Assembly (NCBI GenBank): GCA_014529385.2
Contig: CM043947.1
Location: 130,414,391 to 130,474,390 of the forward strand
DNA length: 60,000 nucleotides
DNA from: Adiantum capillus-veneris
Taxonomy: Eukaryota; Streptophyta; Polypodiopsida; Polypodiales; Pteridaceae
Reading direction: 5' to 3'
Part shown: positions 11,897-24,067 of the stretch, piece after piece
Layout: the number at the start of each line of letters is the position of its first letter
How positions within the stretch are numbered: position 1 is the stretch's first letter
Translations under genes and position numbers: made by a program
Notes under the pieces: model-generated
Seen by the model: only the letters and a program-made list of their open reading frames with translations
Database searches by the model: none
What the model was told of the DNA's origin: nothing

Positions 11897-12589
11897 TGCT
11901 CGTCAAGTTAAACAAGGCAACGTTTCTCTCTCTCGAGCTAGTTCTCGGCAAGGCAAGAATCAAGACGTGAAGTGATTAGAGCAAATCAAGGTCGAGAAGA
12001 GCTTGTCGAGGCTTGAGCAAGCCAAGGCTTGGTCGAATCGAGGTCGAAGCAAGTAAACTTATCGAGGTCGAAGCCAGTAAGCTTGAGAAGGCGAGCTTGG
12101 CCTTGAACCAAAGCAAGAAAGAAAGCAGGAGAAGGCATGCACGGTAAACGAAGCAAGGTAAGAAGCAGGAGGAAGTTACAATTAGAGAATGAAAATTAAG
12201 CCGGTCTAAAGCATTGATGATCGAGGCAGTGAACTGAATTGAAGATTACAGAATCCATGGGCATTTGAAGCAGATGAAGCGAAAATTTCCATCACCGTCA
12301 TTCGTTAGAGATTGAATTAGCAATTTGTTAAGTCCGGTGTCGTTAACGGCCCGGTTAATCATGTAAACGGGAGTCTAAACTCTTAGTCAACAGGCTGATC
12401 CAAGTGACGGTGCTGTTAACAGCCCGCCTTGGCTAAGGACCAAATTGTACTCAAGGTAATATTCAACTAATTGATGATTGTGGTGGTTGTCAGAGCTGTC
12501 AATGTCTCTTGTTCTCTCTCTTTCACACCTCCCACAGCTAGACCCCCAGCGCCTGCTCGGCTCACGTAGCGAACAAAAATCCCCTGACA
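10330..12589 (+). repeat. 5' LTR of the non-autonomous element
   Basis: 2,260 bp, from TGTCGTGC to CTGACA. By eye it is about 95-97% identical to the 3' LTR. It holds a (CT)n tract at about 11866-11893, much shorter than the same tract in the 3' LTR, and a purine-rich AAGAAG/GGAAGAG region just upstream of it. Confidence 0.85.
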
Positions 12590-12593
12590 TTCT

Positions 12594-12608
12594 TGGTTAA
12601 ACAGATGT
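12594..12608 (+). promoter_or_regulatory. Probable primer-binding site of the non-autonomous element
   Basis: A TGG triplet begins 4 nt after the LTR end and is followed by TTAAACAGATG. Gypsy B has the same layout: a 4-nt gap, then TGGTGAACCAGATG. I cannot name the tRNA primer. Confidence 0.55.
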
Positions 12609-12634
12609 GAAACGAGCCGGGGTGGGAGGTAAAG

Positions 12635-14868
12635 ATGGAGAACTTAGAGCAGATGATGAAGTTGATTGCAGAATTAAGTGCAAACAGTTTTGATGAAAAG
12701 TCATCAGTTCCAGATTTTTCGAAGATGCTTCAATTGGTTCAAGGATCTCTGCTTGAAGTGGAGACCGCAAAGAAGAAAAATCAAATTGATGAAGCTTTAG
12801 ATGCAGTATACGACGAGAGACGACTCTTTGATGGATACGATCCAGAGGGCTCCCTAGAGCACTATGAGCTAGAGACCAAGGTAAGAGGGATACCAGAAGA
12901 GTTGATGGTCAAATCTTTTGAGCAGTTAGTGAGTTCAGATGTGAAGGAGCAGATTCCAGAGGTTACCAGAGCCTGCAACGAAAACTGGGATTATTTCAAA
13001 GAAGCTATTGTGCAAGTAAGTTATGAGCAATATGAAAGCTATCAGGAACATAGTACAAGTCTACCGGACTATGCAGATATCCGAGGACAAGTACAATCAC
13101 AGTTAGAAGCTGTGATTGATGAGTTTATTGTGCAGGACGCTACCTTCTTACAGGCTAATGATGAAGACATAGTCAAAGTTGTGTATGCAAAGTTGGGTCT
13201 TGCAGATGCCGTGCATGAAGTAGAAGTCTTTGAAGGTGAGGATTTTACAGCTTCAAGATACAGAAGTTGAATTTTGCAAAGAATATATACCTGTAGTACA
13301 AGAGGAAAAGAGATCAGGGGATCAAAACAACAAAGTGGCTAATGCTCATGAAGAAATTGTGCAGGTGAATGAGTGCAGTCATATTTAGGTGGACATGCAC
13401 GAAGATTCAGTTACAGCTGATACTTTTGCTACTGAACCAGAATTAGAGCAAATTTTTTCTGGTATAGATTCTACCATAGAGGTGATTGAAGATACTGGTA
13501 CAGGTTTTGCCAAAGAGTTGATTAATGATACATATGTTATAGGTCAAAGCAGGGCTGCTATTGAGAGCAGCAAGACCATAGATTTTGGTATACCAGATTT
13601 ACCAAATTTGGATGTACCAGATTTTGAGGACTTGGCTAAGCAAGAGTATGTGCTTGAAGATCTGCAAAATGTTGATTCAGAGGGGGTGCAGAATCCTTCA
13701 TTGACAAGATTTTGTGAAGCACAGCTACTAAATTGGAAAACTGATCTTGAACGTGATTATGAAGATTCAGAAGGGGTGCAGACTCCTTTGACACGCTTCT
13801 GTGACCTAGAGCTACCAATCTGGCAGACTGACCCTGAATTTGATGATGGTGATTTAGAGAGGGAGCAAACTTCTTCTCTATTGACAATCTGCAACACACA
13901 GCTCACACTAAGGCAGAATGATCATGACCTTGATGATGCTCATTCAAAGGGGGTGCATAGTGAAGTGCAATCTCTTGTTGATGAATATGATTGGTTTTAT
14001 TGTGCCGATGATACAGACAGGGCAGTAGATGAAATTTTCAATGGGCATATTGAACTTTGTGCTACATAAGGGCAAAGATTTCTGGATGAGGGTGAAAGAT
14101 TTAAAGAGCAGTCTGCAACAAATGTGTTTAGTATGCATGTTATATGTGGAAATCTTAGTTTACTGCAATAGCCTGAGATGTGCAAGATGGAGGAACCTTC
14201 TCTAGCTGTGGACCTAGACCTTACGTGCTTACTAGACGAAGCTTTGGAAGGGTTCTCAAACACATATGCTAAGGATACCAATCAATCTATATTCATGCAT
14301 GAGCCAGTCTGTTCAGATTCAGCAGATGATGAACTTATGCACTTGTTAGATGCTGCACTACTTGATTTTGAGCCTCTACGAGATAGAGAAATGTTTTCAG
14401 ATGCATCTTTTGAGCCTAATGAAGAGGATTTTACCAGAGACTTGATGTACTTAGGTATGCATGATTGGGATTCCAATACTAATGAGAGTGAAGGTGCACT
14501 GCCAATGCTTTTACCTGTGATTGATGATCGATAATTGGATGAGCCAATTGCACAGGGGATATGGCAATATCTGATGCTACCTGATGCTTTATGGAATCTG
14601 ATGTTACCTTATGATGTAGGGGATTTTGAGCAAGCTTTTGACCCAGGAGGTGACAGATATATGCATGGTCCCGGGAAATGGACTTATGTGCCATATGATC
14701 CAGGCGGTTTGTATGAAGATTTGTGGGCTAATTTATGTTTATGCTCTATTGATCGGAAATTCTTGTATTTTCCCTATGATCCTGGAGGATAGTGCATTTT
14801 TTTATATAAAAGGAATGCTCACAGTGGGACAGATGATTGGTTTCCCGTTTGATCCCGGGGGCTACTAA
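12635..14868 (+). pseudogene. Decayed ORF for an acidic repeat protein in the non-autonomous element
   Basis: I do not recognise this protein. An ATG at 12635, 46 nt after the 5' LTR, opens 211 codons. One frameshift near 13255-13270 leads into a second frame that stays protein-like to 14792, interrupted only by stops at 13386, 14067, 14169, 14532 and 14790; a further shift gives a short tail ending at 14868. The product would be about 740 residues, strongly acidic. Codons from 13674 on hold four units of about 30 residues (13674, 13764, 13851, 13941) with the pattern DSEGVQxPLTRFC...W. Near the end are four DPGG motifs, mostly [FY]DPGG (14640, 14697, 14778, 14851). There is no CCHC knuckle, D[ST]G protease or YxDD motif. 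It might be a captured host gene or a divergent structural protein; both are inference. Confidence 0.65.
13674..13958 (+). repeat. Four 87-90-bp coding repeats carrying polypurine-tract-like cores
   Basis: Units start at 13674, 13764, 13851 and 13941. The first contains TTCAGAGGGGGTG (13676-13688), identical over 13 nt to the element's own polypurine tract at 15437-15449. Units 2 and 4 differ from it by one base and unit 3 is more diverged. Confidence 0.8.
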
Positions 14869-14869
14869 A

Positions 14870-15430
14870 GTGCGAGTTGCAGATTTGAAGAGTACCAGCT
14901 ATCTGATGTAGCAGGTTGCATGGTACAAAGTTTTGTTTTCTAGATTTATGCTGAGTCAAGAGAGTTTTGGTTATGTATTCAATAAGATTACATGGCTGGC
15001 TTCCAGCTGACTTTTTTGGACAATTGTTGACGTATCTTCACATCTTGTGAGTTGGTTCTGATACCAGAACTTGAGGTAAAGGACTTGATGGCCATTCCGT
15101 GTGCAGACAGAGTAAGGCATACTTGAGCTTGACAGGGTTCCCTAAAGAGAGCTGATGGTCAAGCTGTGTGCATAAGTAACTGGAGCACTTGAGTCTGGCA
15201 GGGTTCACTAAACAGATTTTCACAATTGCATGCTTTGAAGATACGACAGATGTGGTTCAGAGATTTTTGATGGCAGCTACCTAATGATTAAGCTAGAACA
15301 TTGATGATAGGGTGTAAGCCTTCGATCATTTTTCATATGTTTCCCAGTTAAGTGAGTCTGATGATGGCAAGAGCTTAAGGTACCCGTAGCAGATGAAGAT
15401 TGAAGTGCTGTTAGCACAAACCGGAGGCTC
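14870..15430 (+). other. 3' untranslated part of the non-autonomous element
   Basis: No coding frame is supported. A phrase of about 65-70 bp containing CTTGAG, TGGCAGGGTTC-like and ACTAAA-like motifs is present twice (about 15080-15146 and 15150-15215). Confidence 0.5.
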
Positions 15431-15434
15431 TGCA

Positions 15435-15451
15435 GGTTCAGAGGGGGTGAA
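15435..15451 (+). promoter_or_regulatory. Polypurine tract of the non-autonomous element
   Basis: GGTTCAGAGGGGGTGAA lies directly before the 3' LTR start TGTCGTG, the expected place for plus-strand DNA priming. The surrounding 38 bases differ from the gypsy B junction at only a few positions. Confidence 0.85.
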
Positions 15452-17001
15452 TGTCGTGCAGCTCCGCTCCCATGCTAAGAAATATGCCAAGAAGATGCAG
15501 ATCAAGCTTATTGAAGGCCTACTTGATTAATGGTCAGTGATGAGGGCTTGTTAATAGGACAAGTGTAATGATTAATGTATGCCAGATGCGGCTTAAAAGG
15601 GCCAACAAATGTCTTGGTGATGCTAAACAGTGAGTATGCTTATTATGGTCATTACTGGGGTTTTATTAATCAAAGTCAAAGAACTTGAAGGGCTCTACGT
15701 GCCTGTCTTTACGGCTCATCAATCAGAGCTAAGGATAAGAAGTTATGGCAGCTTAAAGTTTAAGTCTATGTAGATCCGTACCGGATTGGGCAACTGCAGC
15801 TCAGGGGATGAAAATGAAATGAATGCACGGGCATGAAGTGCTCACTTTGTGGAGTACGTCGGTCTCTTTAGATCAGCGATTGCAGTTCCGGTTGCCAAGA
15901 TATTAGCTGTTGAAGATGCACCGGGGGTCGGTTCCGTACTAGTCCGGTCCCCTCGGTCGGTGTGCCATCTGGAACTTTTTTGAGCTTCATTCAGGTTTTG
16001 GAATGCGGGAGCAGTAATAGCTTGAGGACTCTGATGTCTGGGATGCCATTCCATGCAGTGCTTGGCTAGCAATAGTAGTGATTGGCAATGCTCGGCTAGC
16101 AGAAACAAACCTCTAGCACTCTTTAACCGAATGTGATGGGGAGGCCTTACTTCAAATGCAATCACTCATACTTGCATCTAGCAGGCTTGTGGCACTAATC
16201 AAGGCCATTTATGGGCACAAAAATTCACGGTAATATTACTACTCAGGGGATGTTGGAAATAATGATGTCATGCGAGGCGTTGCCTCGGCCAATGTGTATA
16301 CCAAAAAGGGTTGTACCGAAGAGAATTTGCAATGCACTGCTCGATAGCTATGCCAAATGTGATGCCCTTCTTGAAATGGCCAAGGGCCTATGGCCGCCCA
16401 AGAGGTAAGCCGGCCGCCCAATGCCCAAATCATAAGCTTAAGGGATACCCGCCCACTATAATTCAGGGGCCACCCTAATTATAGAGGTGTGTGTAAAAAC
16501 AAAGAAAAGCAAGGAGTCGACAGCGTGAGCACGCAGCGCAGACGGCGCAAAGAAGAAAGAAAGGCTCGTGCCAGTCAAGGCAAGCCGCTGATGCCATCGC
16601 CGTAGTGTTGAAAATCACTCAGGAGCACCTCGCGCAGAGTTCCAATGCCAGTCCCATCGCATTCTGCACTGGTCAAAATCCCGCCCTACCACGTCACTAG
16701 GGATTCGTTCCCATTAGCGACATCGCTGATGGGATGGGGAATGTTTTTTGAGAAAATGAGGGCATGAAGTCGAGGGGTTGTGGAAGAGGAGTCGAAGGGC
16801 AAGAAGAGGAATAAGACTCGAAGAGGCAAAGCTCCCTCTCCCTCGTTCTCATCCTCGAAGCTAGCTAAGCGGAGATGGGCAAAGCAAGAGTTGAAGAAGG
16901 GAACGAGGGCAAGAAGAAGAACACGAAGGCAAGGAGGGCTCGCAACAAAAGAGGAAAGAGATCCCTCTCTCTCGCTCTTATCCTCGGAGCAAGCAAAGCT
17001 T

Positions 17002-17055
<54 letters not shown>

Positions 17056-17741
17056 GCTCGCTCTCATTTCTCGCTCTCGAGCTAGTTCTCGGCAAGGCAA
17101 GAATCAAGGCATGAAGTGATTAGAGCAAATCAAGGTCGAGAAGAGCTTGTCAAGGCTTGAGCAAGCCAAGGCTTGGTCGAATCGAGGTCGAAGCAAGTAA
17201 ACTTATAGAGGTCGAAGCGAGTAAGCTTGAGAAGGCGAGCTTGGCCTTGAACCAAAGCAAGAAAGAAAGCAGAGAAGGCATTCATGGTAAATGAAGCAAG
17301 GTAAGAAGCAGGAGAAAGTTACAATTAGAGAATGAAAATTAAGCCGGTCTAAAGCATTGATGACCGAGGCAGTGAACTGAATTGAAGATTGCAAAATCCA
17401 CGAGCATTTGAAGCAAATAAATCGACATGAGGAAAATTTCCATCATCGTCATTCGTTAGAGATCGAATTAGCAATTTGTTAAGTTCGGTGTTGTTAATGG
17501 CCCGTTTAATCCCGTAAATGGGAGTCTAAACTCCTAGTCAGCAGAGTTGATCCAAGTGACGGTGCTGTTAACAGCCCGCCTTGGCTAAGGACCAAGTTGT
17601 ACTCAAGGTAATATTCAATTAATTGATGATTGCGGTGGTTGTTAGAGCTGTCAGTGTCTCTTGTTCTCTCTCTTTCACACCTCCTATAGCCAAAGGCCCA
17701 GTGCCTGCCCGGCTCACGTAGCGAACAAAGATCCCCCGACA
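15452..17741 (+). repeat. 3' LTR of the non-autonomous element
   Basis: 2,290 bp. Begins TGTCGTGCAGCTCC and ends CCCGACA. Differs from the 5' LTR by scattered substitutions and by a (CT)n tract of about 50 bp at 17004-17053, against about 28 bp in the 5' LTR. Confidence 0.85.
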
Positions 17742-17917
17742 TCGCTTCGCTCCAAAATCAATTTTTGGAGCAAGTTTTTTTTCTTAATGATCCCTCTCTC
17801 TCTCTCTCTCTCTGTCCCTCCCTCCCCCCACCTTTCTCTCTATCTATCTCTTTCTCTCTCTTCCATCTCTCTCTCTATACGTACATACATATATATGTGT
17901 GTGTGTGTGTGTGTGTG

Positions 17918-17953
<36 letters not shown>

Positions 17954-18059
17954 ACAGATTAAGAAAAAAAGCTCGCTCTGAAAAGCTCAGTCCAAAAAAT
18001 AATTTTGGAGCGAATCGAGCTTTTTTGTTTGAATTGCTTAGTTGAGCAATAATCTGGAA

Positions 18060-18670
18060 AAAGCTCCTTGCGTTGTCAAGTGTCTGATTGCCACTCAATC
18101 GCTTATTATCTCCTTTTGGTACAAGCGCTCTAACTTCATCGGAAGTTGCTATGTGCCAATTAAGTACAAGGCAGTTGGTTTGGAGAACAATGCTATCATA
18201 GATATGGAAGTGGTGGATAAAGACCTTAACCTTGTGATAGTGATAGCAATAAGGAGAAATGCAACTTGCTGCAACTCTTGCATGACATAGTATAGGAGAT
18301 TGGGAACAAAAAACCTTCAAAATTTTATTTCTTGTTGGGTAGATGCAAAGTAATGCAATGAGGGAAAAAGTAGATTTTTGTAGAAATATTTGTGGCCGAA
18401 TTCAAATGGTGCCAATATAATGCATCTCGGATGACTTTCAAAAAAAAAAAATCTTTTGGATAAATTCAAATCTTTATTTCAAATTTGTGCTAAGAGTGAT
18501 ATGAATCTGAGTCTCTCTCTCTCTCTCTCTCTCTCTCCCCCTCCCTTTCTAACACATCATTAGCATCTCCTTTGATAGGTACAAATAATACTCACTTTAA
18601 GAGGAGCATTCCACAACCGCTAGCATTGCCGTGAAAAAACAAAGAAAAATAGAAAGAGAAAATATTGTGT
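18060..18670. other. Gene-free stretch with a (CT)n tract
   Basis: No recognised gene. An 82-codon open frame at 18042-18290 shows no known domain. (CT)n covers about 18513-18537. Confidence 0.5.
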
Positions 18671-19861
18671 TGTCACGTATGTGTGCGACTGGTTTAGCTG
18701 GGAAGGTGCAGAACCTTTGGCTGTGAGAGTTCGTGATGAGAGTCACAAACATAGAAAATCACCAACTCTCTTCCTAAATATGACTAGAAACCTAACAACA
18801 TTTGTGACAAAACAGTCACAAACCCTCTCCCCTATTATGCTTGGAAATTGCTTGTTTTCGTAGACGAGTTCATGATGAAATGATCACCAATTCACATCCA
18901 GCACTTAAAAAGAGAAATTAAGAACACTAAACTTTCAGCCACGAAGCTTCATCTCTCATAGAAGCACACCTTTCAATCAAAACCCAAACCACTTTCATGG
19001 TATCATGTAGCCTCGCCCCCAATTACATAGTCGTAACATCAAACAGCTGAAAGGAATACAAAAGCTTCCACCTTCATGGCGACCTTCTTCTGAATTTGCA
19101 GAGATTTAAGAGCTTCTAAAGTGAAGCCCACACACCACTTTGATAAGGGGAAACCCTAATTCACCCCCTCACAAGCTCAAATAGAAGTTTGCATAGAGGT
19201 GGGACTGTAGCACACATAAATTGGGCAACCATGGGAGCTATTGCATAGTAGTGATAAATTGCAAGCCCCTGTAAAAAGCAGCCCTCTCTCTCTCTCTTCC
19301 CCACGGAATTCTCAACTGATGTGTCAATTTTTAGGCCTTTTTTCCACCTTGGACCAAAACTAGTAGGCCATTTTTAGCTCATTTTTAACCCAAAAAAATA
19401 CCATTTTTAATGCGAAAAATCCCAAACAAAGTCATAAATCCCTAAATTTATGGGATCACTTGCATAAGTGCAAAAAGCATAGATATGCATCATTTTTCAT
19501 CAATATACCATTTTGGGTCACTTTCCATGCAATTTTGCAACGGCGCCTGTTAGCTACTATTTTCGATAGTTTTTGCCTGCATCAGTCTTATAGGTGAGAT
19601 GAGTGTGCCACCATGGGACACTTGGAATATGTACATCATAAAACCAAAATAGGCATCTTATCAAGTGGGAAAGCACGCAAAGGTGCCACATCCAGGGCCA
19701 TGACTTCCTAGATAGGTATGTAGATGATAACGACGACTGTAGTAGTCACTTCAACATATATCACAATATACACATGAATGATTTTATTTCCATGCATCAA
19801 AACGTGTCAAAAGTGAGTTGAATGTTTTTAGTTCACACTATGTACATGCCATGGCACGACA
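18671..19861 (-). repeat. Gypsy B 3' LTR
   Basis: 1,191 bp. On the plus strand it runs from TGTCACG to CACGACA, so the element reads leftward. A homologous copy, about 90% identical by eye, lies at 51,209-52,897 and contains an extra 0.49-kb insertion. The inner end is followed at once by a polypurine tract, which identifies this as the 3' LTR. Confidence 0.85.
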
Positions 19862-19879
19862 TCCACCCCCTCTGAACCT
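19862..19879 (-). promoter_or_regulatory. Gypsy B polypurine tract
   Basis: The minus strand reads GGTTCAGAGGGGGTGGA directly before the LTR start TGTCGTGCC. It is almost identical to the tract at 15435-15451. Confidence 0.85.
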
Positions 19880-19909
19880 GCACATCCTCCGGCATGTGCC
19901 AACATTTGG

Positions 19910-20891
19910 CTTACGATGGTTTAATCTTCATTAGATCCACAAATATTTTTATGTCATTTTCATCTTCTAAATTTTTTGGAAGATCATCCTCTACTTCTTC
20001 ATCCTCATCAATAGCAATGTCATTAGGTTCTTCACCATCATCATCTTGTTGTGAATCAAAAGGATGATTATCATGTCTCCTCTTGAACATCTTATTCTTT
20101 TGCCTGCTATGGGAATTTTAAGCTCTATTCCATCGAGCTCCCTCAAAGTATATGTAGCATTTCCATGCACATGTTTGACAACATAGGGACCAAACCACCT
20201 TTTTGCAAATTTTCTTTGTGTGGTGTGCTAGTTGTCAAGGCTACTTTCATACATTAGGACCCAATCACCCTCTTTAATAGGCTTTGGTTGAAGCCTATGC
20301 CTTTTATCAAACCTATCTTTATTCTTTAGTCTTGCATCCTTCAATCGAGCTTTTGCAATGTCTATCTGATCCTGTCTTCTTTCCAATTTCTTATGCGCAA
20401 TGCAAGTAGTATTTCCCTACTTACACCATCTTTCCAAGGTAACATGTTCCAAGTACGAACCACATCCTCAATTGGCATGAGTGGCTTTTGACCATACATC
20501 AATTTAGTAGGCACGTAACCAGTCACTAAGCTATGAGTTGTATGGTCAGCCCATAAAGAATATGGTAGCAACCTTGGCCATTCACTCATTCTACCTTTGC
20601 ATGCCTTAGCCAAAGCTTTGACAATAGGAGGATGTCCTCTTTCACTTTTCCCATTTCCCATTTCCCTCTGGATTATAAGCACAAGTCAGGGCTAGCCTGA
20701 TACCAATTCTCATAAAGAAATCCCTTGCTTCATCTGCATCTAGCTCACCTCTATCAACAACTATCTTTCCCACATAGCCATAGCGGCAGATTGCATCTTC
20801 AAGCAAAAATTTACAAACAGCTTCTGTAGTTTTTGTCCTCAATGCACGCCCTTTCACTTGGTTTGTCAAGTCTTCTTCTGCAAGTACCAAG
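19910..20891 (-). pseudogene. Gypsy B integrase, 3' part of pol
   Basis: Minus-strand frames encode the end of a Ty3/gypsy integrase. The catalytic core includes VVDRGELDADEA (second Asp) and AYNPEGNGKWEK (with the Glu), followed by a segment rich in PTKLMYGQKPLMPIE, typical of the core's end, and then the C-terminal part with EGDWVLMY and KRWFGPYVVK-like stretches. The protein ends in a very acidic tail coded near 20050-19950. Frames change near 20670 and 20360, so it is broken. The upstream half of pol is cut off exactly where copia 1 begins at 20,892. Confidence 0.8.
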
Positions 20892-21090
20892 TGTTGGGGT
20901 GTAGGCCAGGTGGCCGTGGGAAACCACCCTTGTACACTTGATTTCACCTAATCAATATAGGGAGAAAAAGAGGAAGGGTTGACTCTTCTCTTTCTTCTCC
21001 ACTAACCCAATTCTGTGTATCATCCCCTTCCCCATTCTCTTCTTCCCCCTCCCTTGCACACACTCCGTACACACACACGCGCACTCATCA
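20892..21090 (+). repeat. Copia 1 5' LTR
   Basis: About 199 bp from TGTTGGGGTG to CTCATCA. The borders rest on the TG...CA rule, the gypsy B junction on the left and the primer site on the right, because no second copy remains. Confidence 0.7.
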
Positions 21091-21092
21091 AT

Positions 21093-21105
21093 TGGTATCA
21101 GAGCC
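21093..21105 (+). promoter_or_regulatory. Copia 1 primer-binding site (tRNA initiator Met)
   Basis: TGGTATCAGAGCC, the classical plant copia site complementary to the 3' end of initiator methionine tRNA, two bases after the LTR. Confidence 0.95.
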
Positions 21106-23200
<2,095 letters not shown>

Positions 23201-24067
23201 ATGGATTCCTCTTCAGAAAAGGAGGAGTATTTCGTTCGGAAGTTCGATGGTAGGAACTTCACCATGTGGAAAGAGTGCATGAAAGATGTTTTGATAAACA
23301 AAGGCCTCTCAGAACCGTTGAAAGAGCGCGCAGAGGATGATGATTATACACAAGCTCAATGGGATATTTTGGATGCAAAAGCCATGGCTACGATACGTCT
23401 ACATCTAGCCGAGTCAGTCTTCTTCGCTATCATAGGGAAGAAAACAACCAAGGAACTTTGGGATAGCTTATGTTCAGCATGGGAGAGAAAAAGTGCATCC
23501 AACAAAGTTTTTCTCATGAAAAAGCTTATGAAGCTCAACATGAAAGAAGGTAGCACAGTTTCCAGTCATTTAAATGAGTTCAACTCCTTGTTCAGTCATC
23601 TAACATCTCAGGGCTTTAAGGAGTTTGACGATGAACTCAAGTCTATCTTCTTATTATGCTCTCTACCCAGTTCATGGGATATCTTTTGCACATCCATTAG
23701 CAATTCGGCTCCGAATGGCAAGTTAGAATTCAATGCTGTCACACAGATGCGTTGCTCACTGAAGAGATTCGTCGTAAATCTCTCGATAATGCTAGTCATG
23801 GAGATGCATATATGGATGGTAGTTCAACAAAGCCAAGAGGCCGTCACAGGAACAAATACAAAAGCAAAAGTAGAGAGCGTAATCCTCGTAGTCCTAGCAG
23901 ACACAGGAACCAAAGTAGAGACCGCAATGCCAAAAATGTCGAGTGTTACTATTGCCACAAGAAGGGTCATTACAAAAAGGATTGTCGCAGTTTCCTAAGA
24001 GATCAGAAAAACATGCAAAAGGATAATTTTGGCAAAGGCAAAAGTACAGTAAATATTGAGGAGCTCA
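23201..24067 (+). pseudogene. Copia 1 Gag
   Basis: Starts at ATG 23201. It shows the UBN2-type copia Gag pattern: FDGRNFTMWKECMKDVL near the start, then LWDSLCSAW and LMKLNMKEGSTVSSHLNEF. A frameshift near 23745 passes into another frame that carries an Arg/Ser-rich stretch and a CCHC zinc knuckle CYYCHKKGHYKKDC (23944-23985). The knuckle would bind the RNA genome during packaging. Confidence 0.85.

Larger units (their letters stand above)
10330..17741 (+). mobile_element. Complete non-autonomous long-LTR retrotransposon
   Basis: A 7.4-kb element with two long terminal repeats that both begin TGTCGTGCAGCTCC and end in GACA, a 2.86-kb interior, a primer-binding region and a polypurine tract. 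The 4-bp sequence TCGC flanks it on both sides (10326-10329 and 17742-17745), consistent with a target duplication. The interior has no zinc knuckle, retropepsin, reverse transcriptase, RNase H or integrase motif in any frame I examined. It therefore belongs with large non-autonomous LTR elements (LARD or TR-GAG-like). Both its primer site and its polypurine-tract junction closely match those of gypsy B (18.7-20.9 and 50.3-52.9 kb), which suggests that gypsy B relatives supply its proteins. Confidence 0.85.
10284..18072. repeat. Inverted repeat split by a retrotransposon insertion
   Basis: The left arm is 10284-10329 continued at 17746-17792; the right arm is about 17958-18060. Removing the long-LTR element (10,330-17,741) and one target copy joins the left arm, and its reverse complement then aligns with the right arm over about 90 bp with one 12-bp gap. 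The loop between the arms is a run of (CT)n, (TG)n and (CA)n microsatellites at about 17797-17955. It looks like a foldback-type element or hairpin that existed before the retrotransposon arrived. Confidence 0.7.

Noticed and set aside
11642-11970. Basic Arg/Lys-rich frames in the 5' LTR (and 16780-17114 in the 3' LTR) as a gene
   Set aside because: They lie inside the LTR, overlap in several frames and come from a purine-rich stretch plus (CT)n.
20362-20947. Host integrase-like gene separate from retroelements
   Set aside because: It abuts a polypurine tract and an LTR in the right order and is broken, so it belongs to gypsy B.
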